Assembly: GCF_000499845.2 (NCBI RefSeq) | Contig: NC_023755.2 | Location: 36,778,023 to 36,842,022, forward strand | Length of the DNA: 64,000 nucleotides | Reading direction: 5' to 3' | From: Phaseolus vulgaris | Taxonomy: Eukaryota > Streptophyta > Magnoliopsida > Fabales > Fabaceae | Shown here: piece by piece, positions 22,513-35,979 of the stretch | Numbering within the stretch: the stretch's first letter is position 1 | How the letters are laid out: each line of letters starts with the position of its first letter | Position numbers and translations under genes: made by a program | Notes under the pieces: model-generated | Databases searched by the model: none | What the model saw: only the letters and a program-made list of their open reading frames with translations | What the model was told of the DNA's origin: nothing

Positions 22513-25500
22513 CTATTGTATAGAATAAGCACGTATCACTTCCACCACTGGTGCTTGACACATTGGACACTTTCTTCTACTTTGGTGCAAATCATTTGCA
22601 CATTTTGAACATGTGCACATGTGGCCACATCTGCAAGACAAATACAACAGCAATATGTAAGTGAATTTACATCAGGTACAAACAAAATTACTGACTTTAT
22701 CAAAGTGCACTGAATAGCACCTGTACAACAAAGAATCAATATTGCTTTCACAGCATATACAACAAAGTCCCTTCCTCACACATTCCCATTTAGATTTATC
22801 GTCTGGTGAAACACGGTCATGTATTCCTGTGACGAATCTAAGAGTATTAGTACAAAGTCATTCTCCCCCAAGCCATAACGTTACAGGTCAGGTTCAAAGG
22901 CTTATGAAAAATAAAACGAATAGGGAAAGCACTAAGTCATCTGACCTGATGAACCAGTTGAACGATTCAAGGCTGCAGAGACTTCTTGTCTTATTGAGCG
23001 TTGTAACTCAAGCTGCATATCCATACAGGCCTCCAGCATTCTTTGCATATTATTCATCCTTTGTTGTAGCCTAACCATGTCAATTCTCAAGTCATTAACA
23101 ATATCCCACTCCTGAAAAAAAAAAAGTCCACTCAGAAAATTATTAATATAATAACACAATTATGAAATGGGAAAAGTAGGCAATTGAATGTCAAGACTAT
23201 GGAGTACATCAGCTAAAGAAAAGCAGTTATGTCCCGCAAATGAACGCACAATTCCTAAGCGCTGATTATTTATGTCACTCTGTGACCAATTGTCATGACG
23301 AGAGTGCCGATCCCATAAAGGTTGAGGCGGAGGTGTTGGTGGCAAGGGGCGGTGGTCAAGTGAGCTATTAACAATACTCTGAGGACCAACGACTGGGTCC
23401 CTAGTCTGTTGCCCTGAGTCTTGTTCTGCCAGGGGAGAAGAAGGGGTTGTTTCTTGCAGCTCCCATTCAACATTAGCGTGACCTTGCCTTTCAACATACG
23501 ACTGTATCAACTGGTCAAGACTTTCACGAAAACTGCTGCGAAGGAGGTTTGAGACACTTCTCCTGCCAGAGGAAAAGAAATATTTATTCTAATTTATTTG
23601 TTTCGTTTTCAAAAGAGTTTGGCTGAAACACTTCAATCATATCAACCTACCTACTTAGCAATTCCCTGAGTTCAACACTGTACACATTGTCATCTTCGGG
23701 AAAATAAAACCCATGAATTCTACCAACTGGAGCTACTTCATTATCAGAAGGTCCTCCTAACCAAATTTCCACAGCCTCTTGAAAGCCACCATCCTCTTGC
23801 CACACTTCAGGGGTTTCTTGCTCTTGCATACGAGAATTTTCTCCATCTTCGCTACCCAATATGTTTTGGGGCCATTCATTTGTTGTGTTACTGAGCTGAT
23901 GATCATCCACACTTTGATGCCAGTCACTTCCGTCATTTTCAATTATAACTTCTTCCTGTTGTTCTACTTCCAGAGCAATAGATTCAATCAAATCTACATC
24001 ACCAACGATATTGCTATATACACGATCATCCTGATTTGATAAATTGCTTTCATCATTAGTTATATCTCCCCACTGAGATTGCTCAGTATGTACCTCGCTT
24101 AACTCTTGCATATTGTCATCCTGTGTATCTTCAATTTGCAAGCTGTGTTGGGTAAGGTCGTTAGAAGGATCTTCAGTTGTCATCGTAGCAACAGTTTGTC
24201 CAGTGCCATCTCCTCTTTCAACCCTCATACTGGAAGATGATTCCCAATCTCTTGTTTCTATATGAGCGGCAGAGCCTTGCCAGTCTAATATCTCACAAGG
24301 GGTTCCTTGTGAACAAATCTGATCACATGGTATCTCAATTCCGTCATTTCCATTGTTATTAGGCCCAGATTGTTCTGAATGTACAGTTGGGACTGCTTGT
24401 GAACTGCTAGCTCCAGTTTGTTCAATTGCATTAACATCTATATCACTCTCGGAAGAGATATCAGATAGGTTACTGGTTGCTTGACTACAACCAATATTGT
24501 CCTTTCTAAAAAAGAATCCTTCCCTGATCAGAAGACAAATTAACATCCTCAGTAAAAAGCAGATAGATAAAACAAAAATTAACATGAAGGAAAACGGACA
24601 AGTAATTTTAAGCAATAAAGCTAAAGCAACAAAGAACAGTTACACTTTCATTTGGTCCAAGGGGAAATAAGGTAGAGAAGATTATTTCAACAAATAACAA
24701 TTTGAATTAATTTGACATAACAGTAATTTCAAAATGATCTTCATGCACCGGTTGCCTTAAACCCTAGGTCTGACTTTCCCAACAAAATACACACTACAAA
24801 ATAATATAATTCACAGAAATCCTGTCATGGTTTTTTTTTTTTATCTAAAACGATAAACCTTTCTTTTGAGCTTAAAAAATACATTGTGTGATCTTCATAA
24901 AGTAAGATTATGGGAAAAGCTGCATGAAACAGACCACAAAAATTTAAGGGTGTATTATTAGAAACATATCAATTTTAAATGAAACAAAAACAGTAGAAGT
25001 GCACGGGGCCATTTGATTAGAAAAAATATATTCTGTTTTCACCTCTAACTACAAAATTGTCAACTTGTTCTGATTTTATTTCCTGTTTTCAAAAGTTTTC
25101 ATAGGAAACAGTGAAAACAAAAAGCAATAAAGTGAAAACGAAAAACGTTTTCCCAAACCAAACCACTCCTTAATTTCTTATTGAAAATAATCACCTTCAT
25201 TTCAATTTTACTGTCCTATTTAGAAGTTTTACAAATATGTTAATATAGTTTAAGGCGATGCTCACAATACTCTGGTTTTACTGTCTCATTCAGTAAAACA
25301 TGCTTATAATAGCAGACTATTGTTTTATGAAGTGAAGACCTTTTTAAACAAATAGAGCAGATGTGTACCAATCCGTCCCTATATTTTTTGGTTGGAAAGT
25401 GTAAAGGGGATATATCCAAGAATAAACTCATTATAAATTAATTCAAAAATGTGTGTGTGTGGTGGGGTGGGGGGCATCTATATGGATCCAGAATAGAAAA

Positions 25501-27025
25501 GAAAGTCAAATTAGGGGGAGTTGGTAGTTTCAAATAGAAAAGTCAAGTGAGAGAAAGAAAAAAATCCAGAATATTTGATATAAAAAGTAAATTTAGTTTC
25601 TTCTCAACGTAATGGCAACATGAACTGTCTGCATACCTTAGACCTGATACAGTCTGCTTCTGTCTCAATAAGCCTAATTCACTTTCTGCAATGGAAGTGG
25701 ATCTGTTATTATCAATCGATCTATCATTTCTCAAGAACCTGCCTCTAAGCAAGGCCTGAAAATATTTTAACAAACAATCAATCAATACAGCAAAGCTCGG
25801 ATTCAAACCAAGTCGTAGATTTTAAATTCATTGTTCAAATAGATTCAAATTTATGGTATTTCCCACTTGTTCTTTCCTAGGTTTCCTTCAGATTCTAGAA
25901 ATTTTTCTATTCTTCACATAATACAATTCCCCATCCCTTATGCCTGTGATGAAATTATTACGCTTCAAGTTCCCTACAAATTTGAGCATAAAAATAAAAC
26001 CGAAAGTTACCCTAAAATTATTACACTTCAAGTTCACTTAAGAGTGCCTTCTAACACTAACTTAGTAAAGGCAAATATTTTACGAATTACATTGGGGAAA
26101 ACATATCCAACATCCACACATCATACACTATGATGCCGGAATAGTAAATAAATAAGGCCTAAAGGTATCCATTTAGTAGACTAACCTGAATACGATTACG
26201 ATGGGGGAAATGAGATACAGCCCGGTGGTCCAACAATTCCTGAACTTCTCTTTGCCTTTCCATCTGAGCCTTCTTAAGCATGTCAAGCAGCACCTGTCGG
26301 CCACATAATTTACGGATTCCCCTCCGTGTATGCTCAGTTTGGCCCTCGTTCTGATTAACAAATCCATCACGAACACAATCAATTTGGGTACCAGTTTCAG
26401 AAGATTGTTCGTCCCGATTTTCCCCAGAAGAAACACCTCTCTGCTGGCTACTCATCTGTACCCACTCCCTTATACTCACCCTTACCTGCTCAGTTTCCCC
26501 GCCCCTTTCCTGCTCAGTTTCCCCGCGCCATTCTCCCCTGTTTCCTTGGGAATTATTCGATGCACGATCCCTAGAACCACTATTCATCCACTCCCTGAAA
26601 ATTTGCCTCACTCTTTCCCTTTCAACTTCTCCAAAATCAGAGGAGTTTTCGTGGCTAGAATTGTTCAATTCCTCATGTTCGTCATGGAACTCATTCTGAC
26701 TTTGTGACCAGGTCTCAGAATCATTCTCACCAAAGCCTGCATCCTCTATCACATGCCCTTCTCTCTGGTTGCTATATGGCATATCTTCATGTGAGGGGTC
26801 CACAACCAACTCATCACTCCTTTGTTGAAGTAAAACCTCCCCAGGTCTTCCCTGGACTGGTCTTCCTACCTGCTCATCCTCAATCTCTCTCCACATTTGC
26901 AAGACCGAAGACGACCGGGTGCCTCCCCTCCCTCCATCTCCTTGCCTCCCAGACGACTGAGAAAGGGATTCCCTCAGGAAAGTAGATTCGAGCGCAGTCA
27001 CATTATGCACACCAGCAACAGCCAT
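22513..27025 (-). CDS. RING-type E3 ubiquitin ligase, 844 residues, seven exons
   Basis: Exons on the minus strand: 27025-26186, 25755-25637, 24523-23651, 23562-23250, 23111-22946, 22826-22721, 22630-22513. All introns are GT-AG and the joined frame is 2535 bases with no stop until TAG. The N-terminal two thirds are hydrophilic, rich in Glu, Gln and Ser, and probably disordered. Near the end of exon 1 is a conserved-looking [20 protein letters not shown] helix. Exons 4-5 hold [14 protein letters not shown] and a coiled-coil-like [20 protein letters not shown]. The last 50 residues form a C3HC4 [24 protein letters not shown], then [19 protein letters not shown]. The RING recruits an E2 to ubiquitinate an unknown substrate. 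The architecture (long acidic N-terminus, coiled coil, terminal RING) matches a conserved plant family. No membrane segment is seen. Confidence 0.92.
25003..25170. mobile_element. Small MITE-like element in intron 2 of the RING gene
   Basis: The ends are imperfect inverted repeats: GGGGCCATTTGATTAGAAAA on the left, and on the right the complement of TTTTCCCAAACCAAACCACT. The interior is rich in GTTTTCA/GAAAAC words that can fold back. There is no coding capacity and no clear target-site duplication. Confidence 0.5.
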
Positions 27026-27790
27026 TTCTAATTTAGATTCATAACAAGCACACAGATCTTTTCAATCCATCTGACTCAAATGCACTAAAATTTGCAATCA
27101 GGTGGGAAATCAAAGTTACTCAGAAACAGGCCTTACATTTCCATGGATTTGAATCACTTTTGCTATTACCATTCCTCTCCCTGATATCATCGCCGTCGTC
27201 GTCGTCAGTATTAGTCTCGTCAAGAAAAATATCTCAAACGCAAAATTTCAATTGAAAGGAATTACTGCTTACTCTACCTTAGCCTGCCAAAAACAAAATA
27301 ATTATAATAGTAGTAATAAATAATAATCATAATAATAAGAATAATAATAATAATAATTAAGGAATACCAAATCAATCAATTCATTCAATTCTTATTCTCT
27401 AAAAAAAAGTAGTGATAATCACAACATGAGTCTATAATGCTAAGCTAAAATTCTCAAAGAATGAGAAAAACCATGAAAACAAAACAGAGTTGCAGATCAT
27501 TCAATTTTTCAATAGTAAGCAAAGCAAAAGTGAAATAGGAATGTTATTCCACACAAAAACTGAGTGCACAACATTTGACTATTGGAAGAAAATTCATCAC
27601 TGAAGCGCGAGACTGAGTATGAAACATGGAAAAGGAACGTACCAGAGAAGTTTCGCCTTCGATTTCGAAGTAAAGAAAAAGTAACCTAATCTCAAAAAAA
27701 ATTGAGAGAGAGAGAATGAAAAATCAAAGACAGAGCAGAGACTGAAACACAGAGAGAGAAAGAAGAGTTGCGAATTTACAAAAGAGTGAT
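27026..27790 (-). other. 5' leader and leader intron of the RING gene
   Basis: On the minus strand a donor-like CTCTG|GTACGTTCC at 27643 and a possible acceptor TTTTAG|TGCA at 27085 would give a non-coding first exon (about 27643-27790, purine/pyrimidine-rich), a roughly 560-bp leader intron and a 59-base second leader piece. ATA/ATT microsatellites lie inside (27298-27360). Splice sites are inferred. Confidence 0.45.
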
Positions 27791-27856
27791 GTATGTGGAC
27801 ACGTCAGCGTCTGCAAGACTTTTCTTCCTTAGATAAAGCAGCTATCATTCCGATGA

Positions 27857-27862
27857 CACGTG
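27857..27862 (-). promoter_or_regulatory. G-box (CACGTG) upstream of the RING gene
   Basis: GACACGTGGCGC contains a palindromic CACGTG core in the ABRE-like context CACGTGGC. It lies about 70 bases upstream of the presumed transcript start. A second ACGT core (ACACGTCAGC) is at about 27797-27806. Such sites bind bZIP/bHLH factors; regulation by ABA, light or stress is only a possibility. Confidence 0.5.
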
Positions 27863-27870
27863 GCGCATTC

Positions 27871-28828
27871 TCTTTTGTTCCGGGCAATTGACGAAACGTT
27901 CCAAATCTTAAATCGAACGTGAAGTTCGGTGGAAGCCAATTCCTAAACGACGCCGTCTCGATAAGTTATATTTTACAGTTATACTTACATTTTCAAATCT
28001 TTTTCTATGATTTTCCTTACAACTAGAAGAATTAATTATTTAAAGCTGTCGTTCTTTCTCCACCAAACACAAACATCTTACGACAGTAAAAATCAGCAAC
28101 GTCATGCGGAATCGAAAACATGTTCCAATAACCTCTCTATTTTATTGAATTGAATTTGGACTTTATTAACATTTGCAGATAACTACAATTCAAGAAAATA
28201 AAAGTGATCATAGTTAACAGAATTAGATACTATCCCTTCTATGGTTAAAACGTCACAAAACTGAGTAACAACTTAGGACTTTAAACATAAATAATTTATC
28301 TCTAATTATTATTTTCTTACACGAAATCCTCCTTTTCATCATTCAGTCATGCTTACGTTTTATTTTTATATGTTTTCTCTCAATTATCTATCGAGATTGA
28401 ATTATTACACTTACCCTATGTCAAATAAAGTTGGCACTACAAAGTGGGGTCACGTTAGCATCAATTATTTTCACTTCTAAAATAAAATATAAAGCATAAG
28501 GTTATTAAGATTTAAATTTTAAATTTTATTTAAATTTATAAAAGGTGGTTTGTATTTATTTATATATTATGAAATGTCTTAATTTATACTTGATTTAACA
28601 TTTTCAACACATCACTATTATGCTAAGAAACTTAAATATGTGTGTGGAACTATATATTTATGCAGGGAGCAATGTGGGTTAACTTGTCCTGCATAAACGC
28701 AAGGAATGTAAGTTTATTTTACTTGTACACATTGCATAAGATGTAGTCCGTGGGCTTGCGGACTAACCTGCGTAAGTTTTTTTTAAAATAAAAATTTTAT
28801 TAATAAAAAAAATTTATTAAACATTCAT
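27871..28828. other. Intergenic DNA
   Basis: The distal promoter region of the minus-strand RING gene and AT-rich sequence. No coding or transposon signature is seen. Confidence 0.5.
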
Positions 28829-29110
28829 GTTGGAGATTCCACATCGACTAGAGATTAGGGTCTTCATAGTATATAAGTGGGTGCAAACCTCATCTCATTG
28901 AGTCAGTTTTATAGAGTTGAGTTAGGCTTAAAGTTTACTTCATAATATTGTATCAAAGTCATTTCGAGTTTATCCTAGCGAGTGTTTGTTGGGTTTATCA
29001 GGTCACCCGCTATCAGACCGTTAGACTTTCATAGTATATAAGTGGATGCAAACCTCACCTCATTGAGTTGGTTTTATGGAGTTTAGTTAGGCTTAAAGTC
29101 CACTTCATAA
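28829..29110. repeat. Dispersed legume-type repeat with internal duplication
   Basis: It starts TGTTGGAGATTCCACATCGA and contains twice the phrase ATAAGTGG(G/A)TGCAAACCTC followed by TTGAGTTAGGCTTAAAGT-like words (about 28877-28950 and 29037-29110), separated by CAGGTCACCCGCTATCAGACC. I recognise this wording as a widespread legume dispersed repeat, possibly LTR- or TRIM-derived. The class is not settled. A strongly diverged relative lies at 35980-36290. Confidence 0.6.
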
Positions 29111-32100
29111 TAATTCACTTTCTTAGTACATTAAAATTATTTTTTTTAAATAAAATAATATAAAGATTACAATGTAATAATGGATAAGTGAGGTATGATT
29201 TTTTTTAAAAATATAAAATATTTTTTTTTATTGATCGTTGGTGGTAAACTCGTCCCCTCTCATTCTTAGCCTGCATGGATTACAAATTATGCCGGATGAA
29301 CCTATCCTAATTATAGAAACTATGCTCCATGAATAGAAACTATCCTAATTAGCCTAAATTAGAGAACTTATCCTACATTTTTTTAATAGAATGCAAGTCG
29401 TCCTACATTATCATCCCTAATGTATAGATAGTCCAATATCTTATAAGAAATAAATTTTAACTCAGACTTAAAATTAAAACATCCATTTATAAATTTCGAC
29501 TAACTTGTATCCATTGTATCCATTGTATCCGGGACAAGATATTATATCCAGGACAAGATAGATCTCCAACCGTTAAAGAATTTTAAGAGGAAAAGCTAAT
29601 TAATCAACCAATTTTCACACAGTAAAAAAATTATTATCAATCATTAGATCATTTCTGTAATAATGGGATCCTTCTTTATATATATGGCATTTGGTTCTAC
29701 TAGTGGTTCTCTCTTTATGTGGGTACGATGAGCATATATAACTGTAAAAGAGGCAAATTAATCATCACATGGAGTAGTTAAAGATTAGTTAATGTTATTC
29801 CACCGTCTAAATCTCGCGTATTACACTATGTTCATGACAATAATAGAACTATTATATATGTAGAAAAATGTTTAATAAAAAGTCAATTCATTAGAAGATG
29901 ATATTTAGGACTATAATATGAAGATAGTTACAAAAAAAAAAGTTTGGCTGGCTCTCGAAGAAGAAGGCATGGTCATGATGATGTTCAGAAAAGGCTGCAT
30001 CCAACACATGATGCTTTTGTGGAGACAGAACTCACCTTAACCATTGGTTCATTTAAGTTCTTAAAATCAGTGGTTAGATTCGGATATGGGTTAGTTTAGT
30101 ATTAACTAGTTGAAGAAAATCTTATATAAACATAGATATGCTAAACATGTCTACCTAAAGGTGCTTCAATGTAATCATAAGCTTGCTTTGTATACACAGA
30201 ATAAATCTTTATTAGAAAGAAAAGCAATTTGGAAAAGTGCTTCTCTCCCCCAAACAAAACATAAATAAGAAAAGCACGTCCCCTGTTAAATTATAAGGTC
30301 CCTTGTTTAACCCCACTCTTCTGCCTCTGGCTTGTGATTGTCTTTGTTAATTGACAATTTTCCAAACACATTGCATGCATGCTCCGAAAGACGCGGGAAT
30401 AGTCATGTTCCTTTGTCTTCATGTTTCACTATCTATCGCAACTCAAATGAACCATTTTACTGCTCTATGAATATATATATATATATATATATATGAAGAC
30501 TTATATAACGTTTCAACTGCACTTATTTCAGTTACTTGTATCTTCACTTTAAATAATGTATTTATGGTTTCTGAAAACTCCATTTGCATGGATGATCTAC
30601 CATTAATTGGAGTATGAAAAATCGATAAATCATGTGCCCAACTGGAGAAAGCAATTTGAATACCAACTATAAGATTGAAAAAACTAAAAGGGACTAATAT
30701 CTAATAAAATAATGAATGAGCTTTAATCTTTTAGGTTTTTTTCTATGTTTGTTTAGAAAATTTGAAGAGAAAAAAAATGGATTATCTTCCCTAGTTAATT
30801 ATAAGTGAGTAATACAATACTTCGACATTATTTTTAATTAAAAAAATTATCAATTAAAAGTAAATAAATAATGGAAGTATTTTAAGTATACTTCAACTTT
30901 TATATAAAAAAAATAAAGACGTCCTCCAACCAAAATTTGTCTAAACATTTTGAAAAAGACTATGCAGCACAAAAACTACGGCGTTTATCTCATATCCTAA
31001 GAAATAAGACACCCGAGCTCATCTCCTCTAGCATTTCTTTTTTTAGCTGTTTTCATACGTACCAAAGATTTCAGACATCAATCAAAATAAGAAAACATGC
31101 TAACCATATTTTCAAAATCCTTAAATTTATATATTTAGTCTTCCTCACTTTCTCAACTTGTCTATTTCTTCATCATTAGAATTTCAAATTTAATAATTTA
31201 TTATTTACACATTGAAATAATAATTATCTTCGTATAGGTTTATGAATTTTTCTCATTTGTAAATTATTCAACTTGTCAATTTTAATATAATGTGAAACTT
31301 CAACTCGAACTTGAGTATCTATTATTTCTCTCTTCCTCTATTTCTCATTATATTTCCTTCATTTTACTCTCTTTCTTTTTGTATTTTTTCTTTCTGTCAA
31401 TATTGAGTATAATATACTTTTTAATTTATGGGTTATTAAATAAATTTTTACATTATTTTTAATAACTATTTATTTAAATTATCTCGTTTTAATTTTAATA
31501 TTTTAGGTATGCATAATTTGTCCTATAAAATAGTTTGAAATTTAAGTTATTTTGAATTAATTTAAAAAACCCTTAAAAATAAATAAATAAATAAAGTTAT
31601 ACAAATTTTAAACATATCAAATTTAGCAAATTTTAACTTTTTTTCATCCTAACATAACTTAAAATAATAATAATAATTGATATTCAAATTTCATTTACTC
31701 AACTGGTTCATTACAAATCCAAATTCAATTATAGTTAATGAAAGAGCAAAGTATCATATTAATTTATGAAAAACTAAGCTACATTTAACTTAATTTTTAA
31801 AAACAGAAAGCAAGTTAATTCAATCTTCAGCAGTAGAAAATTAACATTGACCATTAAAAGTTGACAATAGTGGTTCCTCAAAAATAATATTTCACAGTTA
31901 ATCTTTCCACACGCACAAAAATTATCAAAAAAAAATTATACATCGAGTCTTTGGCTTAGCAACTGTAATTTTAATTTGATTTTCAGGTTTATCAATAATT
32001 AAAATGTAAATTTCATCATAAATTACCGTTAAAACACCCTATATCTTCTCCTAATCTAAACATTTCTTTATGAAATAAAATCTCTAACATCTAAGAACGT

Positions 32101-32606
32101 AGAGTGAGATATGAAAGTGGCGAGAAAAGATTGAAAGTCCTATAATTGGCATTAATTGGTGCTATGGGGGTACCCCAAAGATAAATTATTGAAGGAAAAG
32201 TGTGTGTGCTCTTCTGAAAATCACCAAACCAATAACATGCCAAAATTCATATATTATTTCAGTATGAAGTGGATGTGAAATGATGTAGGACACGAAGAGA
32301 ACCACAGCCACAAATTACGATTCATATGCTTCCTTCCTTGATTCAAATATATAACTTGTGAGTAGTATATAAAAAAAAATATTAAGAACAAGACGAGATT
32401 TAATCTATCAACAATAAGATGAACACAAATTGAAAGACGGATATAGTTTCAGAGAAGATGTTTTTAATCACTATAAGACATAAGAATTGAAATATCTTAA
32501 CATGTCAACAGATAATACTTGCAATATATGTTATATCATATTAAATATGTGGTGTGAAATTTCTTTGATCTTTCTATGTAGAATGGTATGAGTACTTTGA
32601 AAGCTA
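29111..32606. other. AT-rich intergenic DNA
   Basis: Short satellites only: an iterated TGTATCC/GGACAAGATA motif at 29508-29565 and an (AT)n run at 30471-30494. ORFs such as 30937-31179 (+) are low-complexity and lack a recognised domain. Confidence 0.5.
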
Positions 32607-34243
32607 CACTATTAAAAAAAAAAGCATAATTATAACTATGAATAACGACACCGGAAAGAAATCCATTGCAGTAAAAAGTACGGTGCCATTTTCGTGAATA
32701 ATTTGAATTTTCAATGTTTTATAATGATGGTTATAGCTATAATTGTTGGTAATAATGGTCACAGTGAGAAATAACGACGGTTCTCCCATCTAATTATAAA
32801 TTATTTTTTGTGAAAAATAACGAATGTTACCCACTTAACCGTCGTTATAAACGTGAATAAAAATAAAAAAATTGTCCAGTCCGCGCTCTCGCACTCACTC
32901 TTCTTCTACAACCGCGCTCTCGCACTCACTCTTCTTCTACAACTTGCGCTCTCACTCTTCTTTTCCAGCCTGCACCCTCATTTCTTCTTCTCCATCCAAC
33001 GCTCCATTCGCACCACCGCCTCATTTCTTCATCTCCTCTACGACAACGTGCTCCACTTCTCTCCTCCGTGCCATTGAGCTCTCCCTCTTCCTCCGTACTC
33101 GTTGTCGGACGTTGCAGCCATCGCATCGTCTCACTCGAGCCACCGCGTCGCATCTCTCCTCCGCGTGTGCAAACCCTTCATGCCTGTAGCACCTCTGCAC
33201 GCCTCCAACACCTCTCATACCTCCTTTTCACCTCACCACCGTGTCAGACATCTCGCTGCCCACCGCGAACTTTGCTGCACCCGCAACTCCACTATAGAAG
33301 GTTAGTATTTTTTAAAAAAAAATATTTTGCATGTATGGGTTTAGGGTTTGTAGGAACTTGATTTAGTAGATATTTGATGGAGGAGTCCTCGCATTGAATA
33401 GAGGAGTGATAGATTTGGAGTTGCCAAAAATTAGCATGAAAAAACTTGAAACGGTCATAACTTTTGACAAAAAAATCGGATGGAGACGCGTAAAAAATGA
33501 AAGTTGTTTGAAACGAGGTAACAAATCACATGAACAATATTCGAAAGGGATTGGGGTAGACCGAAATTCCAAAAATCCACCATTTACTATTATTTTTTAT
33601 TTTTAAGTATTATTTAGGTATTTTTCAATTATATTAAGTTTTTAGTTCTCATACTTTCACTTGTCATAAAATTTTAAAATTTTGCATGATGTTTCCTAAT
33701 ATCAAACCATTATGATTATATTACATTCACAAATTTATTACTCATACATTACATGTTGTTATGTGTTTTAACATGAACTCTTATTATTTCGGTGTTTATT
33801 CTGGATATAACATGTTGAGTGGGAGGGGAGGTGCAAATGCAAAAAAAAAAAAACAATTGGATGCACTTTAAGGTAACCATATATAACACTTTAGGATAAA
33901 TGAATTATTAAAATGACATATAGAACTTTTTGTAGAGTGTTATATGTACTAATTTATTGTATGTAGACTTTCATATTTAAATTATGATATTACATGCATT
34001 AATGTTTTGGAAATTTGATATTTTATGCAGGATTAGAGTGTATATATAATAATAAAATATTTTAAAAAAATACATTTATGATGACGGTTCCATCTGGTGT
34101 CGTTAATGTGATTTTATAAGGACGATTCTAGAACCGTCGTTATAAATAATTGATTTACAATGACACTTAAAATAATGATGATTCATGGACTGTCTTTTTA
34201 TGTTTTTTTTTAACCATTGTTAAAGTACTGTTATGCACTAGTG
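32607..34243. mobile_element. Non-autonomous CACTA-like (En/Spm) DNA transposon
   Basis: The left end begins CACTATTAAAA and the right end is CACTAGTG, whose complement also begins CACTAGTGC. Subterminal zones carry repeated AACGACGGTT/CCGTCGTTATAA words in both orientations (about 32770-32850 and 34080-34145), a CACTA trait. The flanking triplets (CTA and TTT) do not match, so the exact ends or the target duplication are uncertain. Inside are a C/T-rich, relatively GC-rich block at 32875-33300 and a block containing GGTCATAACTTTTGAC. No transposase is present. Confidence 0.65.
32880..32942 (+). repeat. Tandem duplication of a 31-32 bp CT-rich motif inside the CACTA-like element
   Basis: CCGCGCTCTCGCACTCACTC, continuing TTCTTCTACAA, occurs twice back to back, with a third diverged copy immediately after. 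It makes overlapping short frames look coding; I see no protein domain in them. Confidence 0.8.
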
Positions 34244-34629
34244 TTTGACTATATAATTAAAAACGTATTAACATTGGGATATCTTTCTATAAGGACCTAT
34301 GTATTGTAAAAATGTAACAATTTTTTTTCATCACATATAGTTATTACATTTTTTTTGTTATATGTTGTAGAAATACTTTGTTATTTTTAAAATTTCGTTA
34401 TTTGAGAGAAACATGGGTTCTAATGCTTTTATATACATATACAGGTTAGAACATCTCATAAATGTTTCATCTCACAATTCTTTGTGAATATTGTGAATAA
34501 AAACTATTAAGAAGAAAGTGTAACGGATTTCTTCTTATTATAAAAAATAAAGGTTTTATATTATAAGAATAAATGATTAAATAAATAAGATTTCAAAGAA
34601 TATATACATGAGATGTCTGTAAGAGAGAA

Positions 34630-35455
34630 TTCATTTAGGCTTGTTTCAAGGGTTGTACTGTTTAAGAGGAAGGATGTGAGTGGATATTCATGGTTTGGAT
34701 CGAGGGATGTGCAGGGAAGGGAGAGAGTGAACATCCATGAACAGTGATTTTTCTCATCCTTCTCATATGCAAAGATTTGAGAGGAAAGCCACCTAAGATG
34801 GTGGTGTTTTCCCTTTTTAACCTTTTTTTTCTTTGTCATTAATGTAATAATACATTTTGTTTTTATTATTTTTCCATCATAATTATCATATTATGATATT
34901 TCATACTTATATTATATTTTTTTTTCTTCTTTATAAATAAATTTGTTGTACAATTCACTCTATATATAATATTCTTTTATTATATAATGTCCTCTAAAAT
35001 ATCTACATGATTATGTATCTACATACAATCTAAATCAAAATTAATGAATATACAAAAACTTTCAAAATGTATAAATAAATATAACAATAAATTTGTATAT
35101 GCTTAGATAATATTATTTTTATGATTTTTTCATGTTTTGATAATATTAAATAACTCGTATTTTTTTAAAAATAATTATTTAATAGTATCGAAATAAATTA
35201 TTCAATTGTACAGAAAATAATTTATAAATACAAGGGTAAATTTGTAAACTTATATTTTACACTTTTAAAAAAAATTAAAAAAATCTCACAACAATTACAT
35301 CACTCACAAACTCCCATAAATTTTCCTCACACATTCACTCTAACATACTCCAATCCAAACAACTTCATTTTCTTCGCACTTTCTTCACACATCCATTCCC
35401 TCAAATCTTCACACATTCACTCCCCCAATCCAAACTCACACTTAAAAAGGTCATT
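34630..35455. repeat. Possible long foldback/MITE-like repeat
   Basis: The left part contains GGTTTGGATCGAGGGATG. The complement of the right part contains GTTTGGATTGGGGGAGTGAA in a similar A/G-rich context. This suggests inverted arms around an AT-rich centre. The similarity is partial and the boundaries are guesses. Confidence 0.3.
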
Positions 35456-35690
35456 TATTTCAATAGTTACTATTCAAATTTAGTAATAATTAAATAGTAA
35501 AAAAACCATATTTTATTCGAATGTGCGCCATCTCCTATATCCATTTCTGCTACCTGTTTAATGTATTTCCCACACTTTATTCAAGTCATTTTTATCTGAT
35601 CTATTTTCTCTTACCAAAGCCTGAATATCTGAAAGATAATGAAATAATTAAATAAAGTTGCCTTCAAAAGTTAAATATAGACTAAATAAA

Positions 35691-35693
<3 letters not shown>

Positions 35694-35725
<32 letters not shown>
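35694..35725. repeat. (GT)n(AT)n microsatellite
   Basis: GTGTGTGT followed by about 12 AT units. Confidence 0.9.
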
Positions 35726-35979
35726 ATTGTACCTTTCTTTTCAATATACACTAAATTCCGTTCATTTCAAAGCATGGGCACATGGATTTGGTCCGTTACA
35801 CATCTGCATATAGTAAGCCCCACGAAACACTTTGCAGCTTGATCGTGAAGGGTATGTATACATCATGTATCACTAGTTTTTTTGGGGTAAATTTTTTGCA
35901 AAATTAATCTAAAAAATATTTGGATATTTATGAAAAATGTTGAAAATTTCAAGTTCAATAAAGAAAATGATATTCCATA

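Noticed and set aside
22742..23074. 110-residue plus-strand ORF
   Set aside because: It is the antisense shadow of RING-gene exons 5 and 6 and their intron.
23779..24039. Plus-strand ORF with hydrophobic stretches
   Set aside because: It is the antisense shadow of exon 3 of the RING gene.
32872..33361. Overlapping short ORFs in the CT-rich block of the CACTA-like element
   Set aside because: Several frames are open at once because of base composition, the translations are low-complexity Ser/Arg/Pro, and no domain is visible.
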